Below, one piece after another: positions 42,112 through 50,447 of a DNA stretch of 64,000 nucleotides. Within the stretch, counting starts at the first letter, position 1, and the number at the start of each line of letters is the position of its first letter. The notes beneath the pieces are model-generated. The model searched no databases. It was not told where the DNA came from and saw only the letters and a program-made list of their open reading frames with translations. The stretch covers positions 434,001 to 498,000 of the forward strand of contig NZ_SRLA01000004.1 in NCBI RefSeq assembly GCF_004745825.1, in the 5' to 3' direction. A program made the position numbers and the translations under genes. This DNA comes from Hymenobacter fodinae (lineage in GTDB: Bacteria > Bacteroidota > Bacteroidia > Cytophagales > Hymenobacteraceae).

Positions 42112-42169
42112 CCCTCTGCCCTTAATACCCCCGCTCTTTTGTCCCACTTACCCTTGTTCGGTTCCTCCT

Positions 42170-42496
42170 ATGAATGATTCACTCAAAACCAAGGATGAGG
42201 CCATACGCCCCATTCGTCTCAAAAAATTCAATGACGTAAAAGATAAATACGTCGGTGCTTCTGGCACTCCCGAAAGGGAAACTTATGAAGCAGAACTTTC
42301 AGCTGAAATTGCTGAGACAATTAAATCACTACGAAAAGCCAATAAGTTAACCCAAGAAGAGCTAGGTGAGAAACTAGGTGTTAAGAAATCACAAGTATCA
42401 CGCCTCGAAAGCTCTACTGCTAATATCACTATTGATACCTTACAGAAGGTAATCAGTGCCTTAGGCGCTAGACTCGAACTCAATATTATAAAATAG
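42170..42496 (+). CDS. XRE-family HTH antitoxin (HigA-like)
   Basis: 108 residues. N-terminal 45 residues likely bind the toxin; the HTH is at about 55-95: TIKSLRKANKLTQEELGEKLG plus VKKSQVSRLES. It should repress through the direct repeats at 41651-41693. A weak -7 element (TACCCTTG, 42149-42156) just upstream may give extra antitoxin. Confidence 0.85.
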   Translation: MNDSLKTKDEAIRPIRLKKFNDVKDKYVGASGTPERETYEAELSAEIAETIKSLRKANKLTQEELGEKLGVKKSQVSRLESSTANITIDTLQKVISALGARLELNIIK

Positions 42497-42619
42497 AGTA
42501 AGTTTTTTTGCCCTGATTTGTCATTAGGTAATGACAAGATTTTAAATATTCTTTTCTCGCTTTAAGCTCAATGAATGCACATTAAAAGGAGTAGAAATTT
42601 AGTCTAAGCAATAGACCTT

Positions 42620-42657
42620 GCGCCGATCTACTAATTAGTGGGTCGGCGCTTTTTTTA
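42620..42657 (+). terminator. Strong intrinsic terminator after the antitoxin
   Basis: 13-bp stem with two G-T pairs, GCGCCGATCTACT and AGTGGGTCGGCGC, AATT loop, then eight T. The right arm plus T-tract (GTCGGCGCTTTTT) is repeated alone at 42707-42719. Confidence 0.85.
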
Positions 42658-42746
42658 TCAGGAATAGTTATGTGAATTAGGTTGCAACGAAACTGATTTA
42701 GTCAGGTCGGCGCTTTTTCGTATCGTTGTACAAACTATACCCATCT

Positions 42747-43274
42747 ATGCGTCTACTTGCTCTATCCCTTTTACTTACTCTTGCGGCCTGTGGTGGCAAG
42801 GGTTCCGACCCAGCGCCCGCGCCAACCCAACCAACTCCGGCGCCAGTACCCAAAGAACACACGCTAGAGCTAACCTATTCCTTACGGTCTAATGGAGATG
42901 CCTCTCAACTACCTAGCGAGTCGCCCACTATTACAGTGGTATTGCGAACAGTAGCTCCTATAGCTACAGGTGGGTTTGCTTACCAACCTGATAAGGTTGT
43001 GGCCGAAATTAAAGATATAACCACTACCGCAAAGAAAGTGGCTCTACCTAAAGTAACAACCTACGCGGGTGCTCCAGAGCCTTTACTGATTTCAACGGTC
43101 ACCGTCAAACAGGTCCCGCAAGAAGGATTTCGTCTAGGATATGCAGTAGATGGATTTGCCACTACCGATGGCGTCTATGACGGCACTACGTTGGCAGCTT
43201 ATTACACAGCTTTCGCGGCCCGAAATCAAGGCACACCACTTACTCATAAGGTAGAACGCAAGATTCTTCACTAG
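42747..43274 (+). CDS. Phage-borne lipoprotein (moron)
   Basis: 175 residues from ATG 42747. Clear lipobox: MRLLALSLLLTLAACGG (Cys15). A Pro/Ala/Thr linker (DPAPAPTQPTPAPVPK) and a C-terminal beta domain follow. Likely outer-membrane, possibly superinfection exclusion, but no family recognised. A -7-like element (TATCGTTG, 42721-42728) lies 18 nt upstream, and the following gene starts 6 nt after the stop. Confidence 0.65.
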   Translation: MRLLALSLLLTLAACGGKGSDPAPAPTQPTPAPVPKEHTLELTYSLRSNGDASQLPSESPTITVVLRTVAPIATGGFAYQPDKVVAEIKDITTTAKKVALPKVTTYAGAPEPLLISTVTVKQVPQEGFRLGYAVDGFATTDGVYDGTTLAAYYTAFAARNQGTPLTHKVERKILH

Positions 43275-43280
43275 TCTTTT

Positions 43281-43754
43281 ATGAAACGCCTAGTTATACT
43301 TTCAGCCTTGTTGGCATCTACTGGTATTGTGGCAAAGCAGACACCACTTACAGTAAACTCGAAAGAGCCATTTAAAGGCGCCAACATTATTGTCATTCAA
43401 GCCCCCGATAGCGCTAGTGTGGCCCTGCAAAAGTTTGCGCGCGTCTTGGTTGAGCAAGGATTTTCGGTTGATAAACTTGATCTTAAAATAGGCTACCTAA
43501 CTACTGCGCCACGCCCCTATGGGCAAATAAGTCCAGCCGAGTATACCTATCGGGCGGTGGTTAGCCCCTCAACAACCGGATCAACCTTGGCTGTGACTGG
43601 TTCCTATACTGTTGTGGTTGGCCTTCGTAAAATGAGTGAAGATATGTTCTGGGCAAAAGGTAACCTAACCCAAGGCAAACAGTGCTTTACGACTATAGAA
43701 AAAGCCACTAAGGCGTACCCTAGTGGCTCTATACTCTACAGTAAGAAGGACTAA
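43281..43754 (+). CDS. Secreted protein of the moron cassette
   Basis: 157 residues. N-terminal signal MKRLVILSALLASTGIVAK, then a mixed alpha/beta domain with FARVLVEQGFSVDKLDLKIGYLTTAPR. Resembles small periplasmic domains in Bacteroidota but no family name can be given. Ends 6 nt before the convergent stop of the tape measure gene. Possible lysogenic conversion factor with the lipoprotein. Confidence 0.6.
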   Translation: MKRLVILSALLASTGIVAKQTPLTVNSKEPFKGANIIVIQAPDSASVALQKFARVLVEQGFSVDKLDLKIGYLTTAPRPYGQISPAEYTYRAVVSPSTTGSTLAVTGSYTVVVGLRKMSEDMFWAKGNLTQGKQCFTTIEKATKAYPSGSILYSKKD

Positions 43755-43760
43755 CCCCCT

Positions 43761-46700
43761 TCAATTAAAGCGCTTCGTTCTATACTGGTCTACATTGAGA
43801 ACCCCACGCAAGCTGGGCCCGTCTTGCCGTAGCGTAACCGGAGCAAACTCCACACTAATCTTTAACTCTTGTGGCTTTACCGATGCAGGGGCGGGTGCCA
43901 CCGCACCCCCCGATAAAGCCCCAGGTGAAGCACCGCCAGACCCCGTAATTCCTCCTAGCTTCGCGGCGCTGCTTTTCGCTACCGCAGAGGCAATTCCTGC
44001 CAACGCCACCAGCCCGATGCCCGCTGCTATCGCCAACGGGCCACCTGCCGGCCCTTTGAACAGCGTGTCTAAGGCGAGCTTACCAATGCCGATGGCAATG
44101 AGCTGCTTGCCAAAGTCCGCCATAAAGCCAGCTAGTGCCTGTAGAATTCCACCAAATACGATGGACAACCCATCGCCTATAGACGCTCCGCCTGTCACGA
44201 TTGCCCCTGCAGCTTCCCCGATAGAGCCCGCAATGCTACTCAGGGCGTTAGACACCGGCCCGGCGAGGTTATCAAACAGGGCTTCAATCTGTTCATTGAA
44301 AACGGCCATGCGCTCTACTGTGTAGTTCGACATGCCAGTTACCGCATTCACGACCCTGCTAGTTGAATCCTGAACAACCTTGCTGGACACCTCGAAGTTA
44401 ATGTAGTCAATTGCTCCCAGGTTAAATGGTTGACTCACAGCCGTGCGGAACCGGTCTAGTTCGTTCCTCTGTTGCGCAAACACATCGGTACCAACCCCTT
44501 CGAACTGCAAGGCAGGTAGTGGTGGTAGCGATAAGGCAGGAATAGTATCAGGAAGGTGAGTAAGAACTTGGGTAACCCGCCCAATGGAGTCATCAAATGC
44601 TTGTGTGTTCAGGGCGGGTACACTCCCATTTACTGCTTGCGTCAAAGCCGCCCGTAAACGCGCCAAACTATCCAGTGGAGCGCTAATATCCAGCCCACTC
44701 ACAGGGTCTAGTACCACTCCCTGCGAAGGCAGTGTATCAACTGCCGCCACCAGCTGCTGAATATTCTGAATAGGAACCGTTATATCCAGCCCTTCCAAAC
44801 CAGGCAGGTCTTCAACGGCAATCCCCGTAAGAGCACTCAGTTCCTGCCGGACTTTTTCTAAGCTGGTCAGCGGCTGGCTAATATCAAACGCCCCGAGTTG
44901 TACGCCCGTCAATGAAGAGAGTGTATTCTTTAGGGCCGCAATACTCTGGATAGGTTGCGTTACGTCAATCGCACCTGCATCTGGCAGGTTTGTTAAGCGC
45001 GCGGCTAACGCTTCGAGCTCATTTGCACTGGCTGTAAATCCAGTGGTGTCCAGCGGGGGCACTCTAAACCCAAGCCGGGCGAGTTGCTGCTGAATGCGTT
45101 GCGTAGCGGAATCGTCTAGCGGGTTTACCTCTACGGTTACCGCCGCCTTTAACTGCGACAGCCCTTTAGGCAACGACGCAGCCACCTCCGCATAAGCAGC
45201 AGGTAATGCGCGCAGTTGCGTCAGCAAGCCCTGTACTTCTTTGGATTGAGGGGCAAACCCCGCGCTTACCAAGGTTCTAGCACCGGCTTCCAGGGCGCGA
45301 GCCCGTTCTGCCGTGTAGTCATAGCTTTTACCCAAGGACAGCGACAACCTATCTACTGACCGCAGGCTCTCTTGCACCTGGGTATAGGCTTTCGCGGCTT
45401 CACTATTGGCAACGCCCAACGCCTGCAACCGCTCTATCTGCTTCTGAATGGCGGCGATGGTCTTATTATACCCCTCTACTTGCTCTTCTGTAGTGGCTGC
45501 TTTCTGGGCATCCTGTGCAGCCTTCAGCTTCTTTTGCAGTTCATCCAGCAGTCCATTTAGTTTACCAACCGGTTTGCTGGTTAGCGCGGCTACACTCGAT
45601 AGACTTAGGAAGGCATCAGGGTTTAGGTTGAGCTTCGGGTCAAAGGTTTGCTTGCTGATGGTTACGAACGTAGCGCGCAGACTTTCCATTTCCTGACGCG
45701 TATTGCCAACAGCGAATTGCAGATCGCTCACCTTGCCCTGCAGAGTGCCTACTCCATCTGATGCAGCAAGTGCCGTTGTGCCAACCGAAGTAAAGCCAAG
45801 TGCCAGCGCCGCCGTCCCCACGGTGCGAAGCCCACTCCCCAACGGCTCAAGTACTGCTGAGAGCTTATCGCGCAGCGTATTACCAAGTTGCGCGGCCCGG
45901 TCGCTAATCTCATCCCAATTCTTGTACAGCAGCACGCCAGCCGCTACTAATCCAGTAATAGCCAACACAATTGGTGCGACAGGACCCAGAATAAAGGTCC
46001 ATGCTGCCCCAGCAGCCGTTCCTACGGCCCCAAAGGCAGTGCCGAGGAACCCCAACCCAGCAACCACGGCTGGCACCGCCGCCCCAACTGCTCCAATGGC
46101 TAATACAACTGGGCCAACGGCCGCGGCTAGGCCTGCTACGACGAAAATAGCCTTCTGAATCGGGGGACTTAAGGTTGAAAAGGCCTCTGCTGCGTTGGTA
46201 ATCGCATCACTAAAGGAATTGATTATTCCCTCGACGTTAAACGCCTTGTTCAGCGCGGCTCCTACTGTGGCCGCAGACTTTGTAACAGAGTCGCTGGCGT
46301 TTTCAAAGCTATTATTCAGCCCGCCTACCACGGGTGGTAACTGGCTTAACCCTGTGATGATAGTATCAACTACTTTCTGGGAGGAAATACCCAACTTCTG
46401 TAGTTCTTCGCTGCGCGCTGTACCAAAGGCCTCTTTGAGCAACGGCGTTACCTGCGGAATTGCTTCCTTGATGATGTTCAGGTCTTCCCCCAAGGGGAAG
46501 TCTGTATTCGCGAGTTGTTGCAGTCCATTTAGAGCGCGACCAAACTCCTCCCTGCCTTTGCCTACGGTAGCAACAGCATTACCGAATGCTTTGATTGACT
46601 GCTGGGCTTTTTCCGCCGAGAAGCCAATGGTTTCTAGGTTAATAGCCCCCTGAACAGATTCCTTTAACCCCAAGCCGGGCAGCTTGGCAACTTGATTTAA

Positions 46701-47303
46701 GTCCGCAAACTGCTTGGCGGTTTCAGCCAGAATTTGCTGCTGGGAAACTAGTGGGTTCTGTGTTCGCAGTGTCTGCTCAACAACTGCTTTCAAGCCATTT
46801 TGCAATGACTCAATGCCCCCGGCTGCTTTCAACGAAGCGGCCCCCGCTCCCAGGATAGGTACGGTTAACCCCAGGGTTAAGCCTTGCCCCACGGATTGCA
46901 AGCCAGCGGCTTTGCTGGCTAGCGACTCAAAGCCGCTCGATGCCTTTACAGTGGCCGAACCCAAGTCGCCTGCTGCTTCTGCGGCTAATTTAGCCGAGGA
47001 AACAAAGCGCCCATTACTGTCGCGCAGACGACCAGCAGAGTCAACGGTTCGGTTTAACGCTTTATCGAAGTCGCTTAGCCCCCCATTTGCGGCCCGTTGC
47101 GCGGCAATACTAACCCCACCCATGCTGGCAGCCGCAGCGGCGGCGGCTTGCCCCATACCCTGCATGGCACCCTGTGTTACTGCGCCAGCCTTCACCGCAT
47201 CCGCAGCGAATGACTGCACACTGTTAGCCCCCTTGGCTAAGCCGCGTTCTAAGCCGCTGGTATCGGCGCCTAACAGGATATTGAGTTCTTCGGTCGTAGC
47301 CAT
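43761..47303 (-). CDS. Tail tape measure protein
   Basis: 1180 residues, mostly alpha-helical with two hydrophobic stretches (about residues 385-460). Starts MATTEELNILLGADTSGLERGL, a tail tape measure N-terminus. A length of 1180 suggests a tail of about 175 nm by the usual 0.15 nm per residue. Residues about 777-890 contain four related repeats (IDVTQPIQS, FDISQPLTS, LDITVPIQN, LDISAPLDS). The last 20 residues contain DGPSLRGVL and YRTKRFN, shared with the 69-residue protein at 48977-49186. Start overlaps the T-frame stop as TAATG. Confidence 0.92.
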   Translation of the reverse strand: MATTEELNILLGADTSGLERGLAKGANSVQSFAADAVKAGAVTQGAMQGMGQAAAAAAASMGGVSIAAQRAANGGLSDFDKALNRTVDSAGRLRDSNGRFVSSAKLAAEAAGDLGSATVKASSGFESLASKAAGLQSVGQGLTLGLTVPILGAGAASLKAAGGIESLQNGLKAVVEQTLRTQNPLVSQQQILAETAKQFADLNQVAKLPGLGLKESVQGAINLETIGFSAEKAQQSIKAFGNAVATVGKGREEFGRALNGLQQLANTDFPLGEDLNIIKEAIPQVTPLLKEAFGTARSEELQKLGISSQKVVDTIITGLSQLPPVVGGLNNSFENASDSVTKSAATVGAALNKAFNVEGIINSFSDAITNAAEAFSTLSPPIQKAIFVVAGLAAAVGPVVLAIGAVGAAVPAVVAGLGFLGTAFGAVGTAAGAAWTFILGPVAPIVLAITGLVAAGVLLYKNWDEISDRAAQLGNTLRDKLSAVLEPLGSGLRTVGTAALALGFTSVGTTALAASDGVGTLQGKVSDLQFAVGNTRQEMESLRATFVTISKQTFDPKLNLNPDAFLSLSSVAALTSKPVGKLNGLLDELQKKLKAAQDAQKAATTEEQVEGYNKTIAAIQKQIERLQALGVANSEAAKAYTQVQESLRSVDRLSLSLGKSYDYTAERARALEAGARTLVSAGFAPQSKEVQGLLTQLRALPAAYAEVAASLPKGLSQLKAAVTVEVNPLDDSATQRIQQQLARLGFRVPPLDTTGFTASANELEALAARLTNLPDAGAIDVTQPIQSIAALKNTLSSLTGVQLGAFDISQPLTSLEKVRQELSALTGIAVEDLPGLEGLDITVPIQNIQQLVAAVDTLPSQGVVLDPVSGLDISAPLDSLARLRAALTQAVNGSVPALNTQAFDDSIGRVTQVLTHLPDTIPALSLPPLPALQFEGVGTDVFAQQRNELDRFRTAVSQPFNLGAIDYINFEVSSKVVQDSTSRVVNAVTGMSNYTVERMAVFNEQIEALFDNLAGPVSNALSSIAGSIGEAAGAIVTGGASIGDGLSIVFGGILQALAGFMADFGKQLIAIGIGKLALDTLFKGPAGGPLAIAAGIGLVALAGIASAVAKSSAAKLGGITGSGGASPGALSGGAVAPAPASVKPQELKISVEFAPVTLRQDGPSLRGVLNVDQYRTKRFN

Positions 47304-47677
47304 TAGTTCGGGCGGTAGTAGTTACGGCTGGCCATGCGGGCCAGGAATTCAGTATCAGTTTCCTTGGGTTTTGCGGGAGCAGGGTCGGTCGAGAGGTCGA
47401 GTAGGCGCCGGCCTTTCAACTCCTTCTTCAGGTCCACTCCCCAGAAAGCGGCCATCCACTCGCCATGCTGGCGGGTGCGCTCCCACTCTCTTGTCTGGCG
47501 AAGCTGATAGCCACGGGAGGCGCGCTCCAGATCGTTCCACGTAAAATCTGCCGCCCAGAATTGATCGGGCAACAAGCCAAGCTCGCCAAGGGCGTAGTCT
47601 AGCAAAGCGGCCCACGTCTGAGGTGGGCCGCTTTGGGTTACTTCGTCTTGGTCTTGTTGACTGGCTGCCCGGCGGCG
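47303..47677 (-). CDS. Tail assembly chaperone, GT extension reached by -1 frameshift
   Basis: The frame following the slippery site, 124 residues. After a short linker (QQDQDEVTQSGPPQ) comes TWAALLDYALGELGLLPDQFWAADF, the tail-chaperone T-domain pattern. Only a TTG at 47605 could start it alone; fusion to the upstream gene by a -1 shift gives a 247-residue product, as in lambda gpG-T. Stop overlaps the tape measure start. Confidence 0.78.
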   Translation of the reverse strand, partial: RRRAASQQDQDEVTQSGPPQTWAALLDYALGELGLLPDQFWAADFTWNDLERASRGYQLRQTREWERTRQHGEWMAAFWGVDLKKELKGRRLLDLSTDPAPAKPKETDTEFLARMASRNYYRPN

Positions 47678-48045
47678 TTTCCCGCAGGAGGGTCACCAGG
47701 GGCGGTTTGGTTGAGGGCAGCTACTACGGCAAAGAACCGCTGCCACTCCGTAGCTGGCAATTCATCTACGGCAAACAGCCATTCGTCCTCCTCTACTTCG
47801 AACGCTACCTTATCTCGGCGGGCTCCTGCCTTTAATGATGACAGCAGCCAGTCACGCAGTAAGTCCTGGTCCTGGATAGCGCCGTTGCTATCAAAGAGCG
47901 TGGCCATTAAGCCGCGGTACTCCGCCAACTCAATGCCGCGCATCTCACACAGGATGCGGCCTTGCACGGTTGTCCCTACAGAAAATGGACGCTCAGCTTC
48001 TAGGATGGTGAGTTTACCATACCCCCGGATTGCCAGATCACTCAT
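47638..48045 (-). CDS. Tail assembly chaperone G
   Basis: 135 residues, C-terminal Lys/Thr-rich (PVNKTKTK). Located between tail tube and tape measure, where the chaperone G/GT pair always lies. The slippery heptamer GGGAAAC (47683-47677) is in frame as G-GGA-AAC, so most ribosomes end here and a fraction continue in the -1 frame. Confidence 0.8.
   Translation of the reverse strand: MSDLAIRGYGKLTILEAERPFSVGTTVQGRILCEMRGIELAEYRGLMATLFDSNGAIQDQDLLRDWLLSSLKAGARRDKVAFEVEEDEWLFAVDELPATEWQRFFAVVAALNQTAPGDPPAGNAAGQPVNKTKTK
47677..47683 (-). other. Programmed -1 ribosomal frameshift site GGGAAAC
   Basis: X-XXY-YYZ heptamer read as G GGA AAC in the zero frame. The -1 frame from here is open for 124 codons through the T domain, while the zero frame ends 37 nt later. 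Confidence 0.85.
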
Positions 48046-48050
48046 TAGAC

Positions 48051-48473
48051 TTAGGCGTTGGGAATCAAACCATACGGACCATTGCCCGTGAAGTCAGCCG
48101 ACCAGGTGCACACACCTGCTTCAGGCTTGCTGATGGCCAGGTTCGACAGGTAGGCTTTGCCACCATACCGCTCGCCCAGATCACCGCCGAGGGTAAAGTC
48201 AAAATCTAGCTCTGTGCCATCCACTAGGTAGCTCAGCAAGTCCTTATAGGAAATGTTAACTGCTTCTTCGGCCGTGGGGAACACCCGCACAATGGCGCCA
48301 ATAGAACCCGACCAGCTACGCTCGCCAGGGCTACCTTGGGCCCATCCGCCCGAAGCAGAGCAGGTGGCGGGGTCAATGGTACGGGATACAGTTACGTCCA
48401 TTGACTGGGCGCAACCCACGACAACGTCGTTTAGGGAGGTTACCACATCCGTGGCGTTGATGATAGAGGCCAT
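48051..48473 (-). CDS. Major tail tube protein
   Basis: 140 residues, predicted beta-rich. Acidic/Gly pattern ASIINATDVVTSLNDVVVG and SWSGSIGAIVRVFPTAEEAVNISY resemble phage major tail proteins of the TP901-1/lambda type. Lies directly upstream of the chaperone genes and downstream of the tail terminator gene, the usual position. Confidence 0.82.
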   Translation of the reverse strand: MASIINATDVVTSLNDVVVGCAQSMDVTVSRTIDPATCSASGGWAQGSPGERSWSGSIGAIVRVFPTAEEAVNISYKDLLSYLVDGTELDFDFTLGGDLGERYGGKAYLSNLAISKPEAGVCTWSADFTGNGPYGLIPNA

Positions 48474-48485
48474 GAGGCGAAGTGA

Positions 48486-48977
48486 TTAAGAGTGAAATTC
48501 TAGGGTAGTGCGCAGGCGGTAGTAGCGGTGTACATCCACGGTTTCCTTCGCTGTGTCGTCGGTGACGGTACTGGCTTGGGAGAGGAATACCGGGCTCATC
48601 TGCCAGCCTTGCGTAAGCGGAAGGCGCTGACCTCCTAAACGCTGCACGAGTTCCGCCCCGAGCTGCAGGGCGGGTAGTTCATTTACCTGTCCGCTGACAG
48701 CGAAACTGCTGACGATATCTACTAGTAGGGTGCAGTCCCACCGTTCACAGCCAGGCAGCCATGGCAAAGGGGTAGCAACCCACTGACTTAGCAGGATGTA
48801 GGTTGTTCCACTAGCCCCCTGCACAAACACTGGGGCCGCAGTACCACCTCCCCCACTGAGATAACCCGGCCCCACGTACCCCACGCTTACATACCCACTT
48901 CCATCCCCAGCCACCAAAGGAGGTGCGGTAAGGGCGGTGTAGATCGCAGTTTGTAAGGGTATCTGAGGGTCGTGCAC
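48486..48977 (-). CDS. Tail completion / terminator protein (DUF3168-like)
   Basis: 163 residues. The start LQTAIYTALTAPPLV and the overall size fit tail-completion proteins (gp17/DUF3168 type). An inserted Gly/Tyr-rich segment SGYVSVGYVGPGYLSG (residues about 28-45) is unusual and recalls the C-terminus of the collagen-like fibre. Stop overlaps nothing; next gene starts 13 nt after. Confidence 0.7.
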   Translation of the reverse strand: MHDPQIPLQTAIYTALTAPPLVAGDGSGYVSVGYVGPGYLSGGGGTAAPVFVQGASGTTYILLSQWVATPLPWLPGCERWDCTLLVDIVSSFAVSGQVNELPALQLGAELVQRLGGQRLPLTQGWQMSPVFLSQASTVTDDTAKETVDVHRYYRLRTTLEFHS

Positions 48978-49186
48978 TAGCAGAAGCGTTTAGCGCGGTA
49001 AGAGTCGACGGTGAGCACACCACGAAGGGCGGGGCCATCCATCGTAAGGGAGACTGGCTTGATCTCGCCATGCACCTCAAGTGGCTTCTCTTTGCGGAGC
49101 AGGCAAGAAGCGAGCAAGTGCCCGATTCCTAACCCCGTCAGCAGGCAGCCTAGGCAAAGCGAGAAAATGGCGTAGTCCTGAGTCAT
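48977..49186 (-). CDS. Small membrane protein with a tape-measure-like C-terminal tag
   Basis: 69 residues: N-terminal transmembrane helix (IFSLCLGCLLTGLGIGHLLASCLL), a charged linker, then a C-terminus GEIKPVSLTMDGPALRGVL...YRAKRF that matches the tape measure C-terminus (15 of 20 residues). It sits in the head-tail connector block, between the gp10-like and tail terminator genes. It is not a known family. Confidence 0.75.
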   Translation of the reverse strand: MTQDYAIFSLCLGCLLTGLGIGHLLASCLLRKEKPLEVHGEIKPVSLTMDGPALRGVLTVDSYRAKRFC

Positions 49187-49557
49187 AGCAGCTTGAAGCG
49201 GATAGCCTCTTTGAGTTTTTCAATAAAGCGCGGGCGGTTCAGCTCGAAAGCTCGAAACAGGAACCCCGTGCCAGGCCGGCCGCGGGCGCCGAGTTCCACC
49301 CAAATGGCGTACTCGACATCACTGCCCACCGTGCGCTGCAGGGGGCCCGGTTTGTCCGCGTGAATAGAGGCCCGGAGGCGTCCGGTATCCACGGGGGTTA
49401 GCTCTTTGGCTGTAGATTCAACTAACAGAGCCGTTTCATCAAGCACCGTTTCTACCCGAGCTTTCGCCCCGAAGCGAAGAGCATTGAGCTTATCAATCAG
49501 ACTGGCGGCCTGTCCGTTGTTAATCTTTATCGACACCATAGAGCACAGCGTGGTCAC
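49183..49557 (-). CDS. HK97 gp10-like head-tail connector
   Basis: 124 residues (ATG 49557; 49539 also possible). Contains KELTPVDTGRLRASI and VEYAIWVELGARGRPG, the HK97 gp10 family pattern. It overlaps the upstream head-closure gene by 38 nt, and the next gene by 4 nt. Confidence 0.85.
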   Translation of the reverse strand: MTTLCSMVSIKINNGQAASLIDKLNALRFGAKARVETVLDETALLVESTAKELTPVDTGRLRASIHADKPGPLQRTVGSDVEYAIWVELGARGRPGTGFLFRAFELNRPRFIEKLKEAIRFKLL

Positions 49558-49852
49558 GCTCCAGCGTGGGTTGCACGAAGGTTAAGGCCATGCTGCGACC
49601 CTTCCAGACCAGCCGTTGCAGGCGGCTGACATCCGGGCCGGGGTTCTGACGCACCACAATGCGGTACACCGTACCCCCTTGCTCCAGACCTAGCCGCAAG
49701 GCCTCCGTTCCCCGCAGGGCTTGCACGTTGGCGTACACGGACTCCTCTTTTTCAGGGCCAGTAGCCGTTGCGCCAAAGGGCCCTTGCGTCGAAGGGCCCG
49801 GCGTGTAGAGCGTTACCCGCTCGGTCAATTCACCAGCTGCAATGCGTCCCAT
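49520..49852 (-). CDS. Head-tail adaptor / head closure protein
   Basis: 110 residues starting MGRIAAGELTERVTLYTPG, matching the SPP1 gp16/phage head closure family (MxxGxLxxRVxL). Follows the connector gene by 1 nt. Confidence 0.82.
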   Translation of the reverse strand: MGRIAAGELTERVTLYTPGPSTQGPFGATATGPEKEESVYANVQALRGTEALRLGLEQGGTVYRIVVRQNPGPDVSRLQRLVWKGRSMALTFVQPTLERDHAVLYGVDKD

Positions 49853-49853
49853 A

Positions 49854-50441
49854 TCAGACTAGAATAGGGCGTATATCCAGCGGGGCCAACTTCTGGCGGT
49901 AGCTCACCGGTAGCTCACGAGAAGCTATGCCAGCGGAAGAAGAGGTTTCCCGGTTACGGTACCACTCCCCCGTTAGCTCAAGAATGGCAATCTTCGCCAG
50001 GGCGGGGCACTGGGTAGCCAAGGAATCATCCAGCGTGACCGTAACCGTGTAAGTTTGCGTAGCCGCTTCCCCCACGGATAGCTCCCGGTTGATGGTAGCT
50101 CCCTTGCGGTACTCCTCCCAGTTGAAGCCTTTCAGGTCGTCTAGACTCTGGAAGAACCCACGAACGGTCGTAGCCGTGGCGCCCGCAGGCAACGCGTACG
50201 GCTCCCGTAGTTCGTAGGTCAGTTCCAGCGTGCGACCACCCGCGAAGTAGCGCCCGGTTCCACCCTCACAGGCTTCGCGGGCGCTACTCAGCAGCAGCTG
50301 CAGGTACTCCACTTCTGCTTTGGCCGTATCATCCGTGCTGGTCAGCAAGGATTGCTCTAACCGCAAGTGATTCAGCACGACGCTCATCGAAACGGGCTCC
50401 GTGATGGGGTCAGTAGTGGATAGAACAACGGCGGTGGGCAT
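49854..50441 (-). CDS. Head-tail connector protein (gp6-like)
   Basis: 195 residues. Starts with a beta strand then EPVSMSVVLNHLRL...EVEYLQLLLSSAREACEGGTGRYFAGG, the pattern of DNA-packaging/connector gp6 proteins (gp15-like). First of the connector series after the capsid. Confidence 0.8.
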   Translation of the reverse strand: MPTAVVLSTTDPITEPVSMSVVLNHLRLEQSLLTSTDDTAKAEVEYLQLLLSSAREACEGGTGRYFAGGRTLELTYELREPYALPAGATATTVRGFFQSLDDLKGFNWEEYRKGATINRELSVGEAATQTYTVTVTLDDSLATQCPALAKIAILELTGEWYRNRETSSSAGIASRELPVSYRQKLAPLDIRPILV

Positions 50442-50447
50442 GGGGGC

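Noticed and set aside
46714..47544. A 276-codon + strand open frame opposite the tape measure gene
   Set aside because: Low-complexity composition mirrors the helical - strand gene; crosses the frameshift gene; no start context.
47355..47696. A third - strand frame of 113 codons in the tail chaperone region
   Set aside because: Arg/Pro-rich, does not match the T-domain; the -1 frame explains the gene fully.
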